Shown here: piece after piece, positions 1-7,183 of the stretch
Layout of the letters: each line of letters starts with the position of its first letter
How positions within the stretch are numbered: the first letter of the stretch is position 1
Source: Streptomyces sp. FIT100
GTDB taxonomy: Bacteria > Actinomycetota > Actinomycetes > Streptomycetales > Streptomycetaceae
NCBI RefSeq assembly: GCF_024584805.1
Contig: NZ_CP075715.1
Coordinates: 2,282,001 to 2,346,000 of the forward strand
Length of the DNA stretch: 64,000 nucleotides
Reading direction: 5' to 3'
The notes under the pieces: model-generated
What the model saw: the letters and a program-made list of their open reading frames with translations, nothing else
What the model was told of the DNA's origin: nothing
Database searches by the model: none
Program-made: the position numbers and the translations under genes

Positions 1-62
1 GCCGCGGACGATCCGTTCCCCGCACGCGCCGCATGCCCCACATTTCCCTGGGAGTCTGTACT

Positions 63-2078
63 TTGACCGTGTCGCCCGCATTTCGCCATGCCATAGCCCT
101 GGTCGGCGCTGGTCCCCGCGGCACCTCGGTACTCGAGAGACTCTGCGCCTCCGTGCCCGAACTGGCCCCGGAGATCGAGCTGACCGTGCATGTCGTCGAC
201 CCGGCGCCGGCCGGGCCCGGCCAGGTGTGGCGCACGGACCAGCCCGCCGAGCTGCTGATGAACACGGTGGCGTCCCAGGTGACCCTGTTCACGGACGCGA
301 GCGTCAGCTGCGAGGGGCCGGTGCGGCCGGGGCCGAGCCTGTACGAGTGGGCGGCGGCGCAGACGGACGAGGAAGGGGAAGGGGAGGGGGGCAGGGACGG
401 GGGGCTCGGACCGGACGACTATCCGACCCGGGCCTGCTACGGCCGCTATCTGGAGTGGGCCTTCCGCAGGACCGTCGAGCGGGCTCCCGAGACGGTGCGG
501 GTGGTGGTGCACCGGGCGCGGGCGGTACGGCTCGACGACACCAACGCTGCCGCCGCCGGCGCCAATGCCGTAAAGGGCGCCGAGGGACCTGGCGGTGCGG
601 CGCGGCACCCTGGCGACCGTGCGCAGCGGCTCGTCCTCGACGACGGCACGGTGCTGGACGGCCTCAGCGCGGTGGTGCTGGCGCAGGGCCATCTGCCGGT
701 GACCGAGGACGTACACCAGGACCGGCTGGACGAGTACGCCGACCGGCACGGGCTGCGGCATTTCACCCCCGCCAACCCCGCGGACCTCGACCTCTCGGCG
801 ATAGCCCCGGGGGAAACGGTCCTGCTGCGCGGCCTCGGCCTCAACTTCTTCGACCACATGGCGCTGCTGACAACGGGCCGCGGCGGCACGTTCGCAGCGG
901 ACGCGAGCGATCCGGACCGGCTGGTCTACCGCCCGTCGGGACGCGAGCCGCGGCTGTACGCGGGCTCACGGCGCGGGGTCCCGTACCAGGCGCGGGGCGA
1001 CAACGAGAAGGGCGCGTCGGGCCGCCACCACCCGCTGCTCCTCACCGCGGACGTGATCGCGGCCTTCCGCAAGCGCGCGGAGGCGGGCGATCCGCCGGAC
1101 TTCCTGGACGAGATATGGCCGCTCGTCGCCAAGGAGGTGGAGACGGTCTACTACGAGGCGCTGCTCACGCCTGCCCACGGCTCGCCGCCTCCCGGCTTCC
1201 GGGCGCGCTTTCTGGACGCGCCCCACGGCGGCCCCGAGGAGCAGGCGGTGCTGGACGCGTACGGGTGCGCGGCCGGCGACCGCTGGTCCTGGGAGCGGGT
1301 CTCGTACCCGCACAGGGGCGAGGAGTTCACCGGCCCGGCGGCGCTCCGCGGCTGGCTCGTCGGCCATCTGCGGCGGGACGCCGGGCATGCGGCGCTCGGC
1401 AATGTGACGGGCCCGCTGAAGGCGGCGCTCGACGTCCTGCGGGACGTACGCAACGAGGTGCGGCAGATCGTGGACCACGCCGGGCTGTCGGGGGCGTCAC
1501 GGCGGGACCATCTGGACCGCTGGTACACACCGCTGAACGCCTTCCTCTCCATCGGCCCGCCGCGCCGCCGGATCCGGGAGATGGCCGCGCTGATCGAGGC
1601 CGGGGTGCTGGAGGTCGTCGGCCCCCGGATGTCCGTACGGGCCGAGGGCGGGCGCTTCATGGCCGACTCCCCGCAGGTGCCGGGCTCGGCGGTCGAGGCG
1701 ACGGTGCTGATCGAGGCCCGGCTGCCCGAGCCCGACCTGCGGCGCAGCCGCGACGAGCTGCTGGCGAGGCTGCTGCGCACCGGCCAGTGCCGGCCTCATG
1801 TCGTCGATGGTTACGAGACGGGCGGGCTGGACGTAACGGAGCGGCCGTACCGTCTGATCGACCGTCAGGGGCGGGCGCACCCGCGGCGGTTCGCGTTCGG
1901 CGTGCCCACGGAAGGGGTGCACTGGGTGACCGCGGCCGGGGCGCGGCCGGGGGTGGACTCGGTGACGCTGTCGGACGCGGACGCGGTGGCGAGGGCCGCA
2001 CTGCGGATCACGGCGCGGTGTGAACTTCTCATGAAGAACGACCGCCGACCAAATGTTGAACTTGCAAGTATTGATTAG
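63..2078 (+). CDS. FAD/NAD(P)-binding protein
   Basis: A large predicted flavin- or nicotinamide-nucleotide-binding protein of about 670 residues. Its N-terminus carries a Rossmann dinucleotide-binding loop, AIALVGAGPRGTS, within the first 25 residues. The rest resembles actinobacterial proteins annotated as FAD/NAD(P)-binding (NAD_binding_9 type), whose substrate is unknown. I place the start at TTG 63 because GGGAG at 50-54 lies 8 bases upstream; GTG 69 and ATG 33 are alternatives. Residues about 110-130 and 175-195 are low-complexity Glu/Gly/Ala inserts that look like loops. The stop overlaps the first bases of an iron-box-like site that precedes the DoxX gene. The family is assigned with fair confidence; the reaction is not. 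Confidence 0.8.
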   Translation: MTVSPAFRHAIALVGAGPRGTSVLERLCASVPELAPEIELTVHVVDPAPAGPGQVWRTDQPAELLMNTVASQVTLFTDASVSCEGPVRPGPSLYEWAAAQTDEEGEGEGGRDGGLGPDDYPTRACYGRYLEWAFRRTVERAPETVRVVVHRARAVRLDDTNAAAAGANAVKGAEGPGGAARHPGDRAQRLVLDDGTVLDGLSAVVLAQGHLPVTEDVHQDRLDEYADRHGLRHFTPANPADLDLSAIAPGETVLLRGLGLNFFDHMALLTTGRGGTFAADASDPDRLVYRPSGREPRLYAGSRRGVPYQARGDNEKGASGRHHPLLLTADVIAAFRKRAEAGDPPDFLDEIWPLVAKEVETVYYEALLTPAHGSPPPGFRARFLDAPHGGPEEQAVLDAYGCAAGDRWSWERVSYPHRGEEFTGPAALRGWLVGHLRRDAGHAALGNVTGPLKAALDVLRDVRNEVRQIVDHAGLSGASRRDHLDRWYTPLNAFLSIGPPRRRIREMAALIEAGVLEVVGPRMSVRAEGGRFMADSPQVPGSAVEATVLIEARLPEPDLRRSRDELLARLLRTGQCRPHVVDGYETGGLDVTERPYRLIDRQGRAHPRRFAFGVPTEGVHWVTAAGARPGVDSVTLSDADAVARAALRITARCELLMKNDRRPNVELASID

Positions 2079-2093
2079 GTCTGCCTAACTTAA
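2075..2093 (+). promoter_or_regulatory. Iron-box-like (DmdR1/IdeR/DtxR-type) operator with promoter
   Basis: TTAGGTCTGCCTAACTTAA matches the 19-bp actinobacterial iron-box consensus TTAGGTTAGSCTAACCTAA at 16 positions. A plausible promoter, TTGCAA at 2062-2067 and TAACTT at 2086-2091 with an 18-base spacer, puts the box over the -10 region, which suits repression by an iron-loaded DtxR-family protein. The downstream gene is DoxX. Confidence 0.7.
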
Positions 2094-2136
2094 GGACTCG
2101 TCGGTTCACGTCCCCTGACCGAAGGAGTCCCCCCAC

Positions 2137-2634
2137 ATGGCCACTCGTCAGCTGTCCACCCGGCTCGACCAGGCGCAGCCGTACGCACTCGGCCTCTTCC
2201 GCATCGTCATCGGCCTGCTCTTCGCCTGCCACGGCGCCGCCTCGCTCTTCGGCGTCCTCGGCGGCGCGATGGGCGGCGGCACCGTGCCCACCGGCACCTG
2301 GCCCGGCTGGTACGCGGCCGTCATCCAGCTCGTCGGCGGCGGCCTGGTGCTGATCGGCCTCGGCACGCGCACGGCGGCGTTCATCGCCTCGGGGTCGATG
2401 GCGTACGCGTACTTCAAGGTGCACCAGCCCGAGGCGCTCTTCCCGCTGCAGAACGGCGGAGAGGCGTCCGCGGTCTTCTGCTGGGCCTTCCTGCTGCTCG
2501 TCTTCACCGGCCCGGGCGCGCTGGCGCTCGACCGCCTGTTCGCGCCCCGCGGCGCGACGGCCAAGGCGGAGACGGAAACAGGGGCCGACGGGGCCGAGCG
2601 GCGCGACGCGGCAAAGGCCCCGGTCGCGGCCTGA
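2137..2634 (+). CDS. DoxX family membrane protein
   Basis: A 165-residue integral membrane protein of the DoxX family, whose members sit in the cytoplasmic membrane and have been linked to redox homeostasis. Four hydrophobic segments are visible: FRIVIGLLFACHGAASLFGV (about 23-42), the stretch around WYAAVIQLVGGGLVLIGLG (about 62-80), TAAFIASGSMAYAYF (about 84-98) and the stretch around VFCWAFLLLVFTGPGALAL (about 115-133). The charged C-terminal tail is variable. AAGGAG at about 2121-2126 precedes ATG 2137 at a workable spacing. The iron-box-like site upstream suggests induction when iron is scarce. The gene stands alone; what follows is repetitive, degenerate DNA. Confidence 0.9.
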   Translation: MATRQLSTRLDQAQPYALGLFRIVIGLLFACHGAASLFGVLGGAMGGGTVPTGTWPGWYAAVIQLVGGGLVLIGLGTRTAAFIASGSMAYAYFKVHQPEALFPLQNGGEASAVFCWAFLLLVFTGPGALALDRLFAPRGATAKAETETGADGAERRDAAKAPVAA

Positions 2635-2690
2635 CCCTCTGCACCCACCCACGGGCCCGGGAACCGGCACCGCCGGCCCGGGCCCGTGGC

Positions 2691-2775
2691 GCGCCCGAGC
2701 CTGTGGCGCGTACGGGCCTGTGGTGCGCCCGAGCCTGTGGTGCGCCCGAGCCTGTGGTGCGCCCGAGCCTGTGGC
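2691..2775 (+). repeat. 17-nt tandem repeat, five copies
   Basis: Five near-identical units start at 2691, 2708, 2725, 2742 and 2759, with consensus GCGCCCGAGCCTGTGGT. The second unit has the most changes. Because 17 is not a multiple of three, the repeat cycles through all frames and is unlikely to be coding. It lies just before the DedA gene fragment. Confidence 0.85.
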
Positions 2776-2798
2776 CGTCCGGCTCCTGTGACCGTCCA

Positions 2799-2998
2799 GC
2801 TCCTGTGCGCCACCACCGCATCCGTACTGGGCGACCTCGTCGCATACCGTCTCGCGTGGCGCGGCGGCGCCCGGCTGGACCGCGCCATCGCGCGATCCCC
2901 GAGGCTGACCTCGGCGCGGGAACGACTCGGCGCAGCGCTCGGCCGCGGCGGCGAGCTGCTCGTGGTCATCGCCCGCTTCGCCCCGGCGGGCTGCTCGG
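2799..2998 (+). pseudogene. Internal fragment of a DedA gene (segmental duplication)
   Basis: These 200 bases match 3481-3680, inside the intact DedA gene, at a constant offset of 682 with about 10 substitutions and no gaps. Translation gives the peptide LLCATTASVLGDLVAYRLAW and the region that follows in the intact protein. Neither the N-terminal membrane segment nor the C-terminal third is present, and the flanks are unrelated, so this copy cannot make a DedA protein. About 95 per cent identity implies a recent duplication or ongoing gene conversion. Confidence 0.85.
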
Positions 2999-3274
2999 GG
3001 CGACCCGGCACCGCGGGCGACCCGGCACCGCGGGCGGCCCGTGCCGCGGGCCACCGGAACCCCGCGTCACCGCCGGGCCTGATCGTGCCGCCGAGCCTCC
3101 TCGTACGGCCCTGACCTGCTCGTGGGCCCGCCGGGGCGTACGGGCGTGCCCGACTTCACCCCCACCCCTGCCACCGGCTGCCCGCGCCCCGGGCGTACGC
3201 TCTGTGGCTGTCATGCCGCCCCTGCCGCTCCCCTGCGACATCGCGGCCTTCACTCGGGAATCGGGGAGTTCCAG

Positions 3275-3910
3275 GTGCTCGACAGCATGGGGCTGGCGGA
3301 GCTGACCGGCGGCCCATGGATCTACGCCGTGGTCGCCCTGTCCGTGCTCCTGGACGTCTTTCTTCCGGTGCTGCCCAGCGGTGTACTCGTCATCACCGCG
3401 GCAACCGCCGCCGCGGCCGGGACGAGGGCCGCCGCCGACCAGGCGGCACAGCCGCAGGAGGTGCCCTCGCTGCTGGCCCTGCTCCTGTGCGCCACGACCG
3501 CATCCGTGCTGGGCGACCTCGTCGCATACCGTCTCGCGTGGCGCGGCGGCGCCCGGCTGGACCGCGCCATCGCGCGATCCCCGCGACTGGCCTCGGCGCA
3601 GGAACGTCTCGGCGCAGCGCTCGGCCGCGGCGGCGGACTGCTCGTGGTCATCGCCCGCTTCGCCCCGGCGGGCCGCTCGGTCGTCTCCCTGGGCGCGGGC
3701 GCGGCGCACCGGCGAGTCCAGGAGTTCCTCCCCTGGTCGGCCCTCGCGGCCGTGGCCTGGGCGGGCTACAGCGTCGGCCTCGGCTACTTCGGCGGCCAGT
3801 GGCTGGGCGCGACCTGGATGGGCGTGGCGGTATCTGTCGTCGCGCTCTTCGCGGCGGGCGCCGTCGCCGCCTACGTCATCCGGCGTCCACGGACTCCGCA
3901 GCCGGCTTAG
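3275..3910 (+). CDS. DedA family membrane protein
   Basis: A DedA/SNARE-associated membrane protein of 211 residues, a family implicated in lipid scrambling and envelope homeostasis. I chose GTG 3275 because CGGGGAG lies 6 bases upstream and the protein then has the usual family length; longer upstream reading is low-complexity. Features include the first membrane segment WIYAVVALSVLLDVFLPVLP, the loop GDLVAYRLAWRGG, and the RFAPAGRSVVSLGAG segment with the conserved Arg and Gly of the family re-entrant region. Two C-terminal membrane helices end the protein. The last 35 bases overlap the tail of the convergent DUF2277 gene. The central 200 bases have a duplicate copy upstream. Confidence 0.85.
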   Translation: MLDSMGLAELTGGPWIYAVVALSVLLDVFLPVLPSGVLVITAATAAAAGTRAAADQAAQPQEVPSLLALLLCATTASVLGDLVAYRLAWRGGARLDRAIARSPRLASAQERLGAALGRGGGLLVVIARFAPAGRSVVSLGAGAAHRRVQEFLPWSALAAVAWAGYSVGLGYFGGQWLGATWMGVAVSVVALFAAGAVAAYVIRRPRTPQPA

Positions 3911-4118
3911 CGCCGCGGATCTCAAGGCCGTCGAGCAGAGCGCGGGTCGCCTCTGCTATCTCGTCGACCGCCCGCTCGAACACCTCGCGGTTGTGCGCGG
4001 CGGGCGCCCGGAAGCCGGACACCTTCCGTACGTACTGCAAGGCGGCGGCACGGACGTCGTCGACGGTGGCCTCATGCGGGAGGGCGGGCGGACGGAGTGT
4101 CTTGATGCTTCGGCACAT
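3876..4118 (-). CDS. DUF2277 family protein
   Basis: An 80-residue protein beginning MCRSIKTLRPPALPHEAT and containing RAAALQYVRKVSGFRAP, which is the DUF2277 signature. No enzymatic function is established for the family. ATG 4118 is preceded by CTGGAGT, giving a short-spaced ribosome site. A PafBC-like promoter, TTGTCAGTG-N8-CACACT on this strand, ends only 6 bases before the start, so the message is probably leaderless or nearly so and may be induced by DNA damage. The 3' end overlaps the DedA gene on the other strand by 35 bases. The neighbouring small gene at 4189-4431 carries the same promoter element, suggesting co-regulation rather than one operon. Confidence 0.85.
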   Translation of the reverse strand: MCRSIKTLRPPALPHEATVDDVRAAALQYVRKVSGFRAPAAHNREVFERAVDEIAEATRALLDGLEIRGAKPAAESVDAG

Positions 4119-4124
4119 GACTCC

Positions 4125-4147
4125 AGTGTGGGCCACGCCACTGACAA
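4125..4147 (-). promoter_or_regulatory. PafBC-type (RecA-NDp) promoter
   Basis: On the minus strand this reads TTGTCAGTG, 8 bases, CACACT. The PafBC-dependent, LexA-independent DNA-damage promoter described in mycobacteria is TTGTCRGTG-N8-TANNNT. The upstream part matches exactly; the -10 is imperfect. Confidence 0.6.
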
Positions 4148-4188
4148 CGGGCCCGCGCCCGCGGGATGAGGCGGCTTGCGCCCACGGA

Positions 4189-4431
4189 TCAGGCGGCTTC
4201 GGCGACCGGCGGCACCGCGAAGGCTCCCGCGCCCGCGCCCGCCTCTTCGTCCGCGCCACCGGCGTCCCCCGCGGTCCCGACCGCCGCGGCCCACTCGACC
4301 AGCAGCCCCTGGTACCGCGCCTCGTCCACGGCGGACAGCCGGCCGCCGGAACGGTCCCAGAGCGCACGGATCTCCGCATTCACCAGGGCAGCGGACCGTA
4401 CGGAACCAGGCTTGCGAAGGTTGGGGGACAT
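4189..4431 (-). CDS. Small conserved hypothetical protein
   Basis: An 80-residue protein starting MSPNLRKPGSVRSAALVNAE. Its N-terminal half, with NAEIRALWDRSGGRLSAVDE, looks like a short helical domain recurring in streptomycetes; the C-terminal 30 residues are Ala/Gly-rich and probably disordered. I know no function. ATG 4431 was chosen because an excellent PafBC-like promoter ends 7 bases upstream and because the longer reading adds residues with no conserved look. That placement implies a leaderless message. It shares this promoter type with the DUF2277 gene downstream, so a role in the DNA-damage response is possible but only inferred. Confidence 0.75.
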   Translation of the reverse strand: MSPNLRKPGSVRSAALVNAEIRALWDRSGGRLSAVDEARYQGLLVEWAAAVGTAGDAGGADEEAGAGAGAFAVPPVAEAA

Positions 4432-4438
4432 GCAGACC

Positions 4439-4461
4439 AGGCTACGGCTCCCCACTGACAA
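4439..4461 (-). promoter_or_regulatory. PafBC-type (RecA-NDp) promoter
   Basis: The minus strand reads TTGTCAGTG, then GGGAGCCG, then TAGCCT. This fits the PafBC/RecA-NDp consensus TTGTCRGTG-N8-TANNNT at every defined position, and it sits 7 bases before the start of the 80-residue gene. Confidence 0.75.
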
Positions 4462-4552
4462 CGGGGGCCTCCAGAGCGCCCAAGGTGACGGAAACCATAG
4501 TTTCGGGGCACCAAGGGTGACTGACGGCACGTCACCCCGCCGCCGCAGCACG

Positions 4553-4582
4553 AAAAACGGGCCCGGACGGAACCGGACCCGT
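4553..4582 (-). terminator. Rho-independent terminator of the Gly-rich protein gene
   Basis: On the minus strand, ACGGGTCCGG, a six-base loop and CCGGGCCCGT form a 10-bp stem with one wobble pair, followed directly by a T-run (T5). It lies 30 bases after the stop of the gene at 4613. Confidence 0.85.
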
Positions 4583-4612
4583 TGATTGCCCCTCGACCCC
4601 CTGGCAGGTCAC

Positions 4613-5104
4613 TCAGCGGCCGCCTCCACCTCCGCCGCCTCCCCCGCCCCCTCCGCCGCCGCCACCGCGACCACCGCCGCCGTCACCACCGCCGCCACCC
4701 CCACGGCCGCCGTCGCCACCGCCGCCGCCACCGCCCCAGTCGCCGCCACCGCGGTCGCCACCGTCGCCACCACGGCCGTAGTCGCCGCCGCGACCGTAGT
4801 CGTCGTAGTAGCCGTAGTCGCCGCCTCGGCCGTAGTCGTCGTAGTAGTAGCCGTAATAGCCGCCGCGGCCGTAGTCGTCGTAGTAGCCCCGGTCACGACC
4901 TCGATCGCCCCACCAGAACCCGTAGTCGTACCTGCCGCGGTCGTAGTCATCGCAGTAGCCGCGGTCGTCGTACAGGTAGTCCCGCCAGTCACAGCTGTAG
5001 TAGTCGGTCCTCGCGTCACTCGCGACGGCGCCGGTCATGGGCATGAGGCCGAGCGCAAACCCTGCGGCACCTGCTGAGACCGCGGCAAGGATCCTGCGGC
5101 GCAT
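4613..5104 (-). CDS. Secreted Gly/Tyr/Asp-rich low-complexity protein
   Basis: A secreted or surface protein of about 163 residues. The N-terminus is a signal peptide, MRRRILAAVSAGAAGFALGL, ending near a VAS-type cleavage site. Next comes SCDWRDYLYDDRGYCDDYD with two cysteines, then at least four imperfect repeats of the form YYDDYGRGG (about residues 70-110), then a tail of roughly 50 residues that is almost all Gly with a few Asp and Arg. ATG 5104 has GGAGG 9 bases upstream; ATG 5110 would be only 3 bases away. The composition resembles structural or phase-separating wall proteins, but no family is recognised. A strong terminator follows. GGN and TAC codons, not a frame artefact, produce the pattern. 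Confidence 0.75.
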   Translation of the reverse strand: MRRRILAAVSAGAAGFALGLMPMTGAVASDARTDYYSCDWRDYLYDDRGYCDDYDRGRYDYGFWWGDRGRDRGYYDDYGRGGYYGYYYDDYGRGGDYGYYDDYGRGGDYGRGGDGGDRGGGDWGGGGGGGDGGRGGGGGGDGGGGRGGGGGGGGGGGGGGGGR

Positions 5105-5325
5105 CGTCATGCACCTCCGGGAATGAGTTGTTCCTAAATCAGCCTATTCGACCGTTTTCAACCCTGCGCCTCCCCCATCACGATGTCAATCACGGAGCCG
5201 CGCACGCCCCCTGGCGCCCGCCCAACGGACCGCCGACGCCGCGCTGTTGCCCCGCGCCCACATCGGCCGCAGCCCGGTGCGGACCCCGGCGGGGCCGGGC
5301 ACGCCGCGAGCCGTCCCGGACCTCG

Positions 5326-5724
5326 CTAGGCGCTGATCATCCAGATGTGGCCGTCCGGGTCGGCGAAGGCACCGGCGTACCCCCAAGGCCGGCGGCCGGG
5401 CGGCGTGACGACGGTCCCGCCCGCCGCCTCGGCACGGCGGACCATCTCGTCCACACCACTCTCATCACCGGCGCTCACGCTGATCACGCACTCGCTGTGC
5501 CCCCGCGGCGCGACCTCGTGGTCACCGGTGATCCATCCGAAGCCGCCGGTGGGGATCAGCATGATCCGCACACCGTCGTTCAGGGCGAACTGGAGCGGCT
5601 CCGGAACGCCGTCCTCGGCCGGCTCGCCGATGGGGTCGAGGCCGAGGCCGTCGCCGTAGAAGAGGAACGACGTCCGGCGGTCCGCGGTCGGCAGTGCGAA
5701 GGTGACAGGGACGGAGGGATTCAT
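5326..5724 (-). CDS. VOC family protein
   Basis: A 132-residue vicinal-oxygen-chelate (glyoxalase/bleomycin-resistance fold) protein. The beta-alpha-beta-beta-beta modules are evident: MNPSVPVTFALPTADRRTSF begins module one, LQFALNDGVRIMLIPTGG is its strand pair, and AGAFADPDGHIWMI is the characteristic C-terminal strand with the metal-ligand position. VOC proteins include dioxygenases, lyases, isomerases and antibiotic-binding proteins, and the substrate cannot be deduced here. Length is normal for a single-chain VOC domain pair. The gene is flanked by non-coding DNA on both sides and appears monocistronic. Confidence 0.85.
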   Translation of the reverse strand: MNPSVPVTFALPTADRRTSFLFYGDGLGLDPIGEPAEDGVPEPLQFALNDGVRIMLIPTGGFGWITGDHEVAPRGHSECVISVSAGDESGVDEMVRRAEAAGGTVVTPPGRRPWGYAGAFADPDGHIWMISA

Positions 5725-5902
5725 GGCAGTCCTACTCGTGATGGCTGATCACTGTCATGGCTCACCACTGTGGACCCGCACGGCACCGGAATCTCATCGG
5801 CCACGCACGGAGCCCGCCCCATCCGGCGCCGCATGCCGACGCCGCATGCCGGCGCCGTATGCCGGTGCCGCCCCGCCTGAATCCCGGCCGGGCACCCAGC
5901 GG

Positions 5903-5932
5903 CCGTATCCGTATCCGTATCCGTATCCGTAT
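5903..5932. repeat. Hexanucleotide CCGTAT repeat, five copies
   Basis: Five perfect CCGTAT units lie in the gap between the VOC and TerB genes. Just upstream (about 5830-5875) are imperfect 15-base repeats related to GCCGCATGCCGACGC. Neither lies in a convincing gene. Confidence 0.85.
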
Positions 5933-5999
5933 CCGTTCACCTGGCGGCTCGCTCGCGGCACGGCCCAGAGGTCTCAAGCCCGCCGGCACATCCATGAGG

Positions 6000-6548
6000 T
6001 CAGATGCCGAACTCCTGCGGGGACAGGCCGAGCACCGAGCACGCCTCGCGCAGCACCTGCTCCTCGGCCGGCGCGACGAAGCCGTCCGCACCGGCGACGA
6101 CGAAGCCGGTCTGCACGACCGCCCTGGCCTCCGTCGGCTTCTTCGCCGCCTTGGCGATCTCCTGCATGGCGTCCGCCTTGCCCTGCTGGAAGTTGAACGC
6201 CAGCTGGTCGACGTGCTTGTTGAACCGCTGCCGCAGCTGCTCGGACGGGAAGTTCTGCAGGACGTCGTTGTTCAGGATCAGCGACTCCACATGCTGCCGC
6301 TCCGCCGGGTCGACATGCCCGTCGGCAGCCGCGACGAGGGCGCACATCGCCATGCTGGCGTCCCGGTAGGCCCCGCTCTTCAACTCGGTCTTGAGGGAGG
6401 TGAGCTGGGACTTGAGCGTGCTCACCAGCTGAGCCCGCGATCCGCCGGAGGACCCCGCACCCGGCCGCCCGTGTCCGCCGGAGCCCCGCGTCTGCGACTG
6501 CTGCTGCAGATTCTTGGCCTGGTCCTTGATCCGATCCCACATCGCCAC
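6000..6548 (-). CDS. TerB family tellurite-resistance protein
   Basis: A TerB-domain protein of about 182 residues. The N-terminal 35 residues are Gln/Gly/Ser-rich linker (KDQAKNLQQQSQTRG). The TerB helical bundle follows, with MAMCALVAAADGHVDPAERQ, an acidic metal-binding segment typical of the family, and a second copy of the pattern, FVVAGADGFVAPAEEQVLRE. TerB proteins are associated with membrane-linked stress responses together with TerC and TerD, which are found at 23-27 kb in this window. I favour GTG 6548, 8 bases after GAGG; ATG 6542 and GTG 6557 are alternatives. The gene is separate from the main Ter island. Confidence 0.85.
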   Translation of the reverse strand: MAMWDRIKDQAKNLQQQSQTRGSGGHGRPGAGSSGGSRAQLVSTLKSQLTSLKTELKSGAYRDASMAMCALVAAADGHVDPAERQHVESLILNNDVLQNFPSEQLRQRFNKHVDQLAFNFQQGKADAMQEIAKAAKKPTEARAVVQTGFVVAGADGFVAPAEEQVLREACSVLGLSPQEFGI

Positions 6549-6753
6549 TCGTGCCACCTCAGCTTCTGCTCATGCCGTACCGCTCGTCCGCGCACTCCGC
6601 GCGCTCTCCTGCCAACGGCTCCCGGCCCCCCGAAGTTCCGCGGCCGACCGACGGCACCGCACAACCGATCAGTGCTGAGCCGCCGTGCCGCCGTGCTGCC
6701 GACCCGGTCGAGCACCCGCCCCCGGCCATGTCCGGCAGCGCTTGTGGCAGGTA

Positions 6754-6789
6754 ATACCTAGAGCTACCATGCATCGCAGCCCTAGGTAT
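6754..6789 (+). promoter_or_regulatory. Inverted repeat, likely PadR operator
   Basis: ATACCTAG at 6754-6761 and CTAGGTAT at 6782-6789 form a perfect 8-bp inverted repeat with a 20-base spacer, 19 bases before the PadR start. Its position suits autoregulation. Confidence 0.6.
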
Positions 6790-6808
6790 GGGCTCACAGG
6801 GAGGTCTC

Positions 6809-7183
6809 GTGAAGGTCACCAAGGATCTCGTCGCCGCCTCGGCGACACCGATGGTGCTCGGCATCCTGGCCGATGGGGAGAGCTACGGCTACGCCATCCT
6901 CAGGCGGATCAACGAACTGTCCGGCGGCGAGTTGGACTGGACCGAAGGGCTGCTCTACCCGCTGCTGCACCGGCTGGAGCGCCTCGGACACGTCGAGTCG
7001 AGCTGGCAGTCGGTCACCGGGGAACGGCGGCGCAAGTACTACCGCATCACCCCCACCGGCCTGGCCGAGCTTGCCGAGCAACGCCGCCAGTGGGACACGG
7101 TCGTGGACGCACTGAAGAAGGTCTGGCTCGGCCCCGGCGACCTGAGGACGACGACCGCGATCCCGTTGGGGGGCCCGGCATGA
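6809..7183 (+). CDS. PadR family transcriptional regulator
   Basis: A 124-residue PadR-type regulator. The winged helix is clear: TPMVLGILADGESYGYAILR is helix one and the turn, LLYPLLHRLERLGHVES is the recognition region, and RRKYYRITPTGLAELAEQR is the wing with the usual YRIT-G pattern. The C-terminal helix for dimerisation is short, as in PadR subfamily 2. GTG 6809 has GGGAGG 4 bases upstream; reading from 6788 would run through the operator repeat. The gene overlaps the next by ATGA, so the two are translationally coupled, a pairing that usually means the regulator controls its membrane partner and itself. Confidence 0.9.
   Translation: MKVTKDLVAASATPMVLGILADGESYGYAILRRINELSGGELDWTEGLLYPLLHRLERLGHVESSWQSVTGERRRKYYRITPTGLAELAEQRRQWDTVVDALKKVWLGPGDLRTTTAIPLGGPA

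Noticed and set aside
5903..5932. CRISPR-like array
   Set aside because: The units are direct hexamers without spacers; no CRISPR array or cas gene is visible anywhere in the window.
5128..6761. Plus-strand frames of 160-330 codons over VOC and TerB
   Set aside because: They cross repeats and non-coding DNA and are antisense to genes with clear families.
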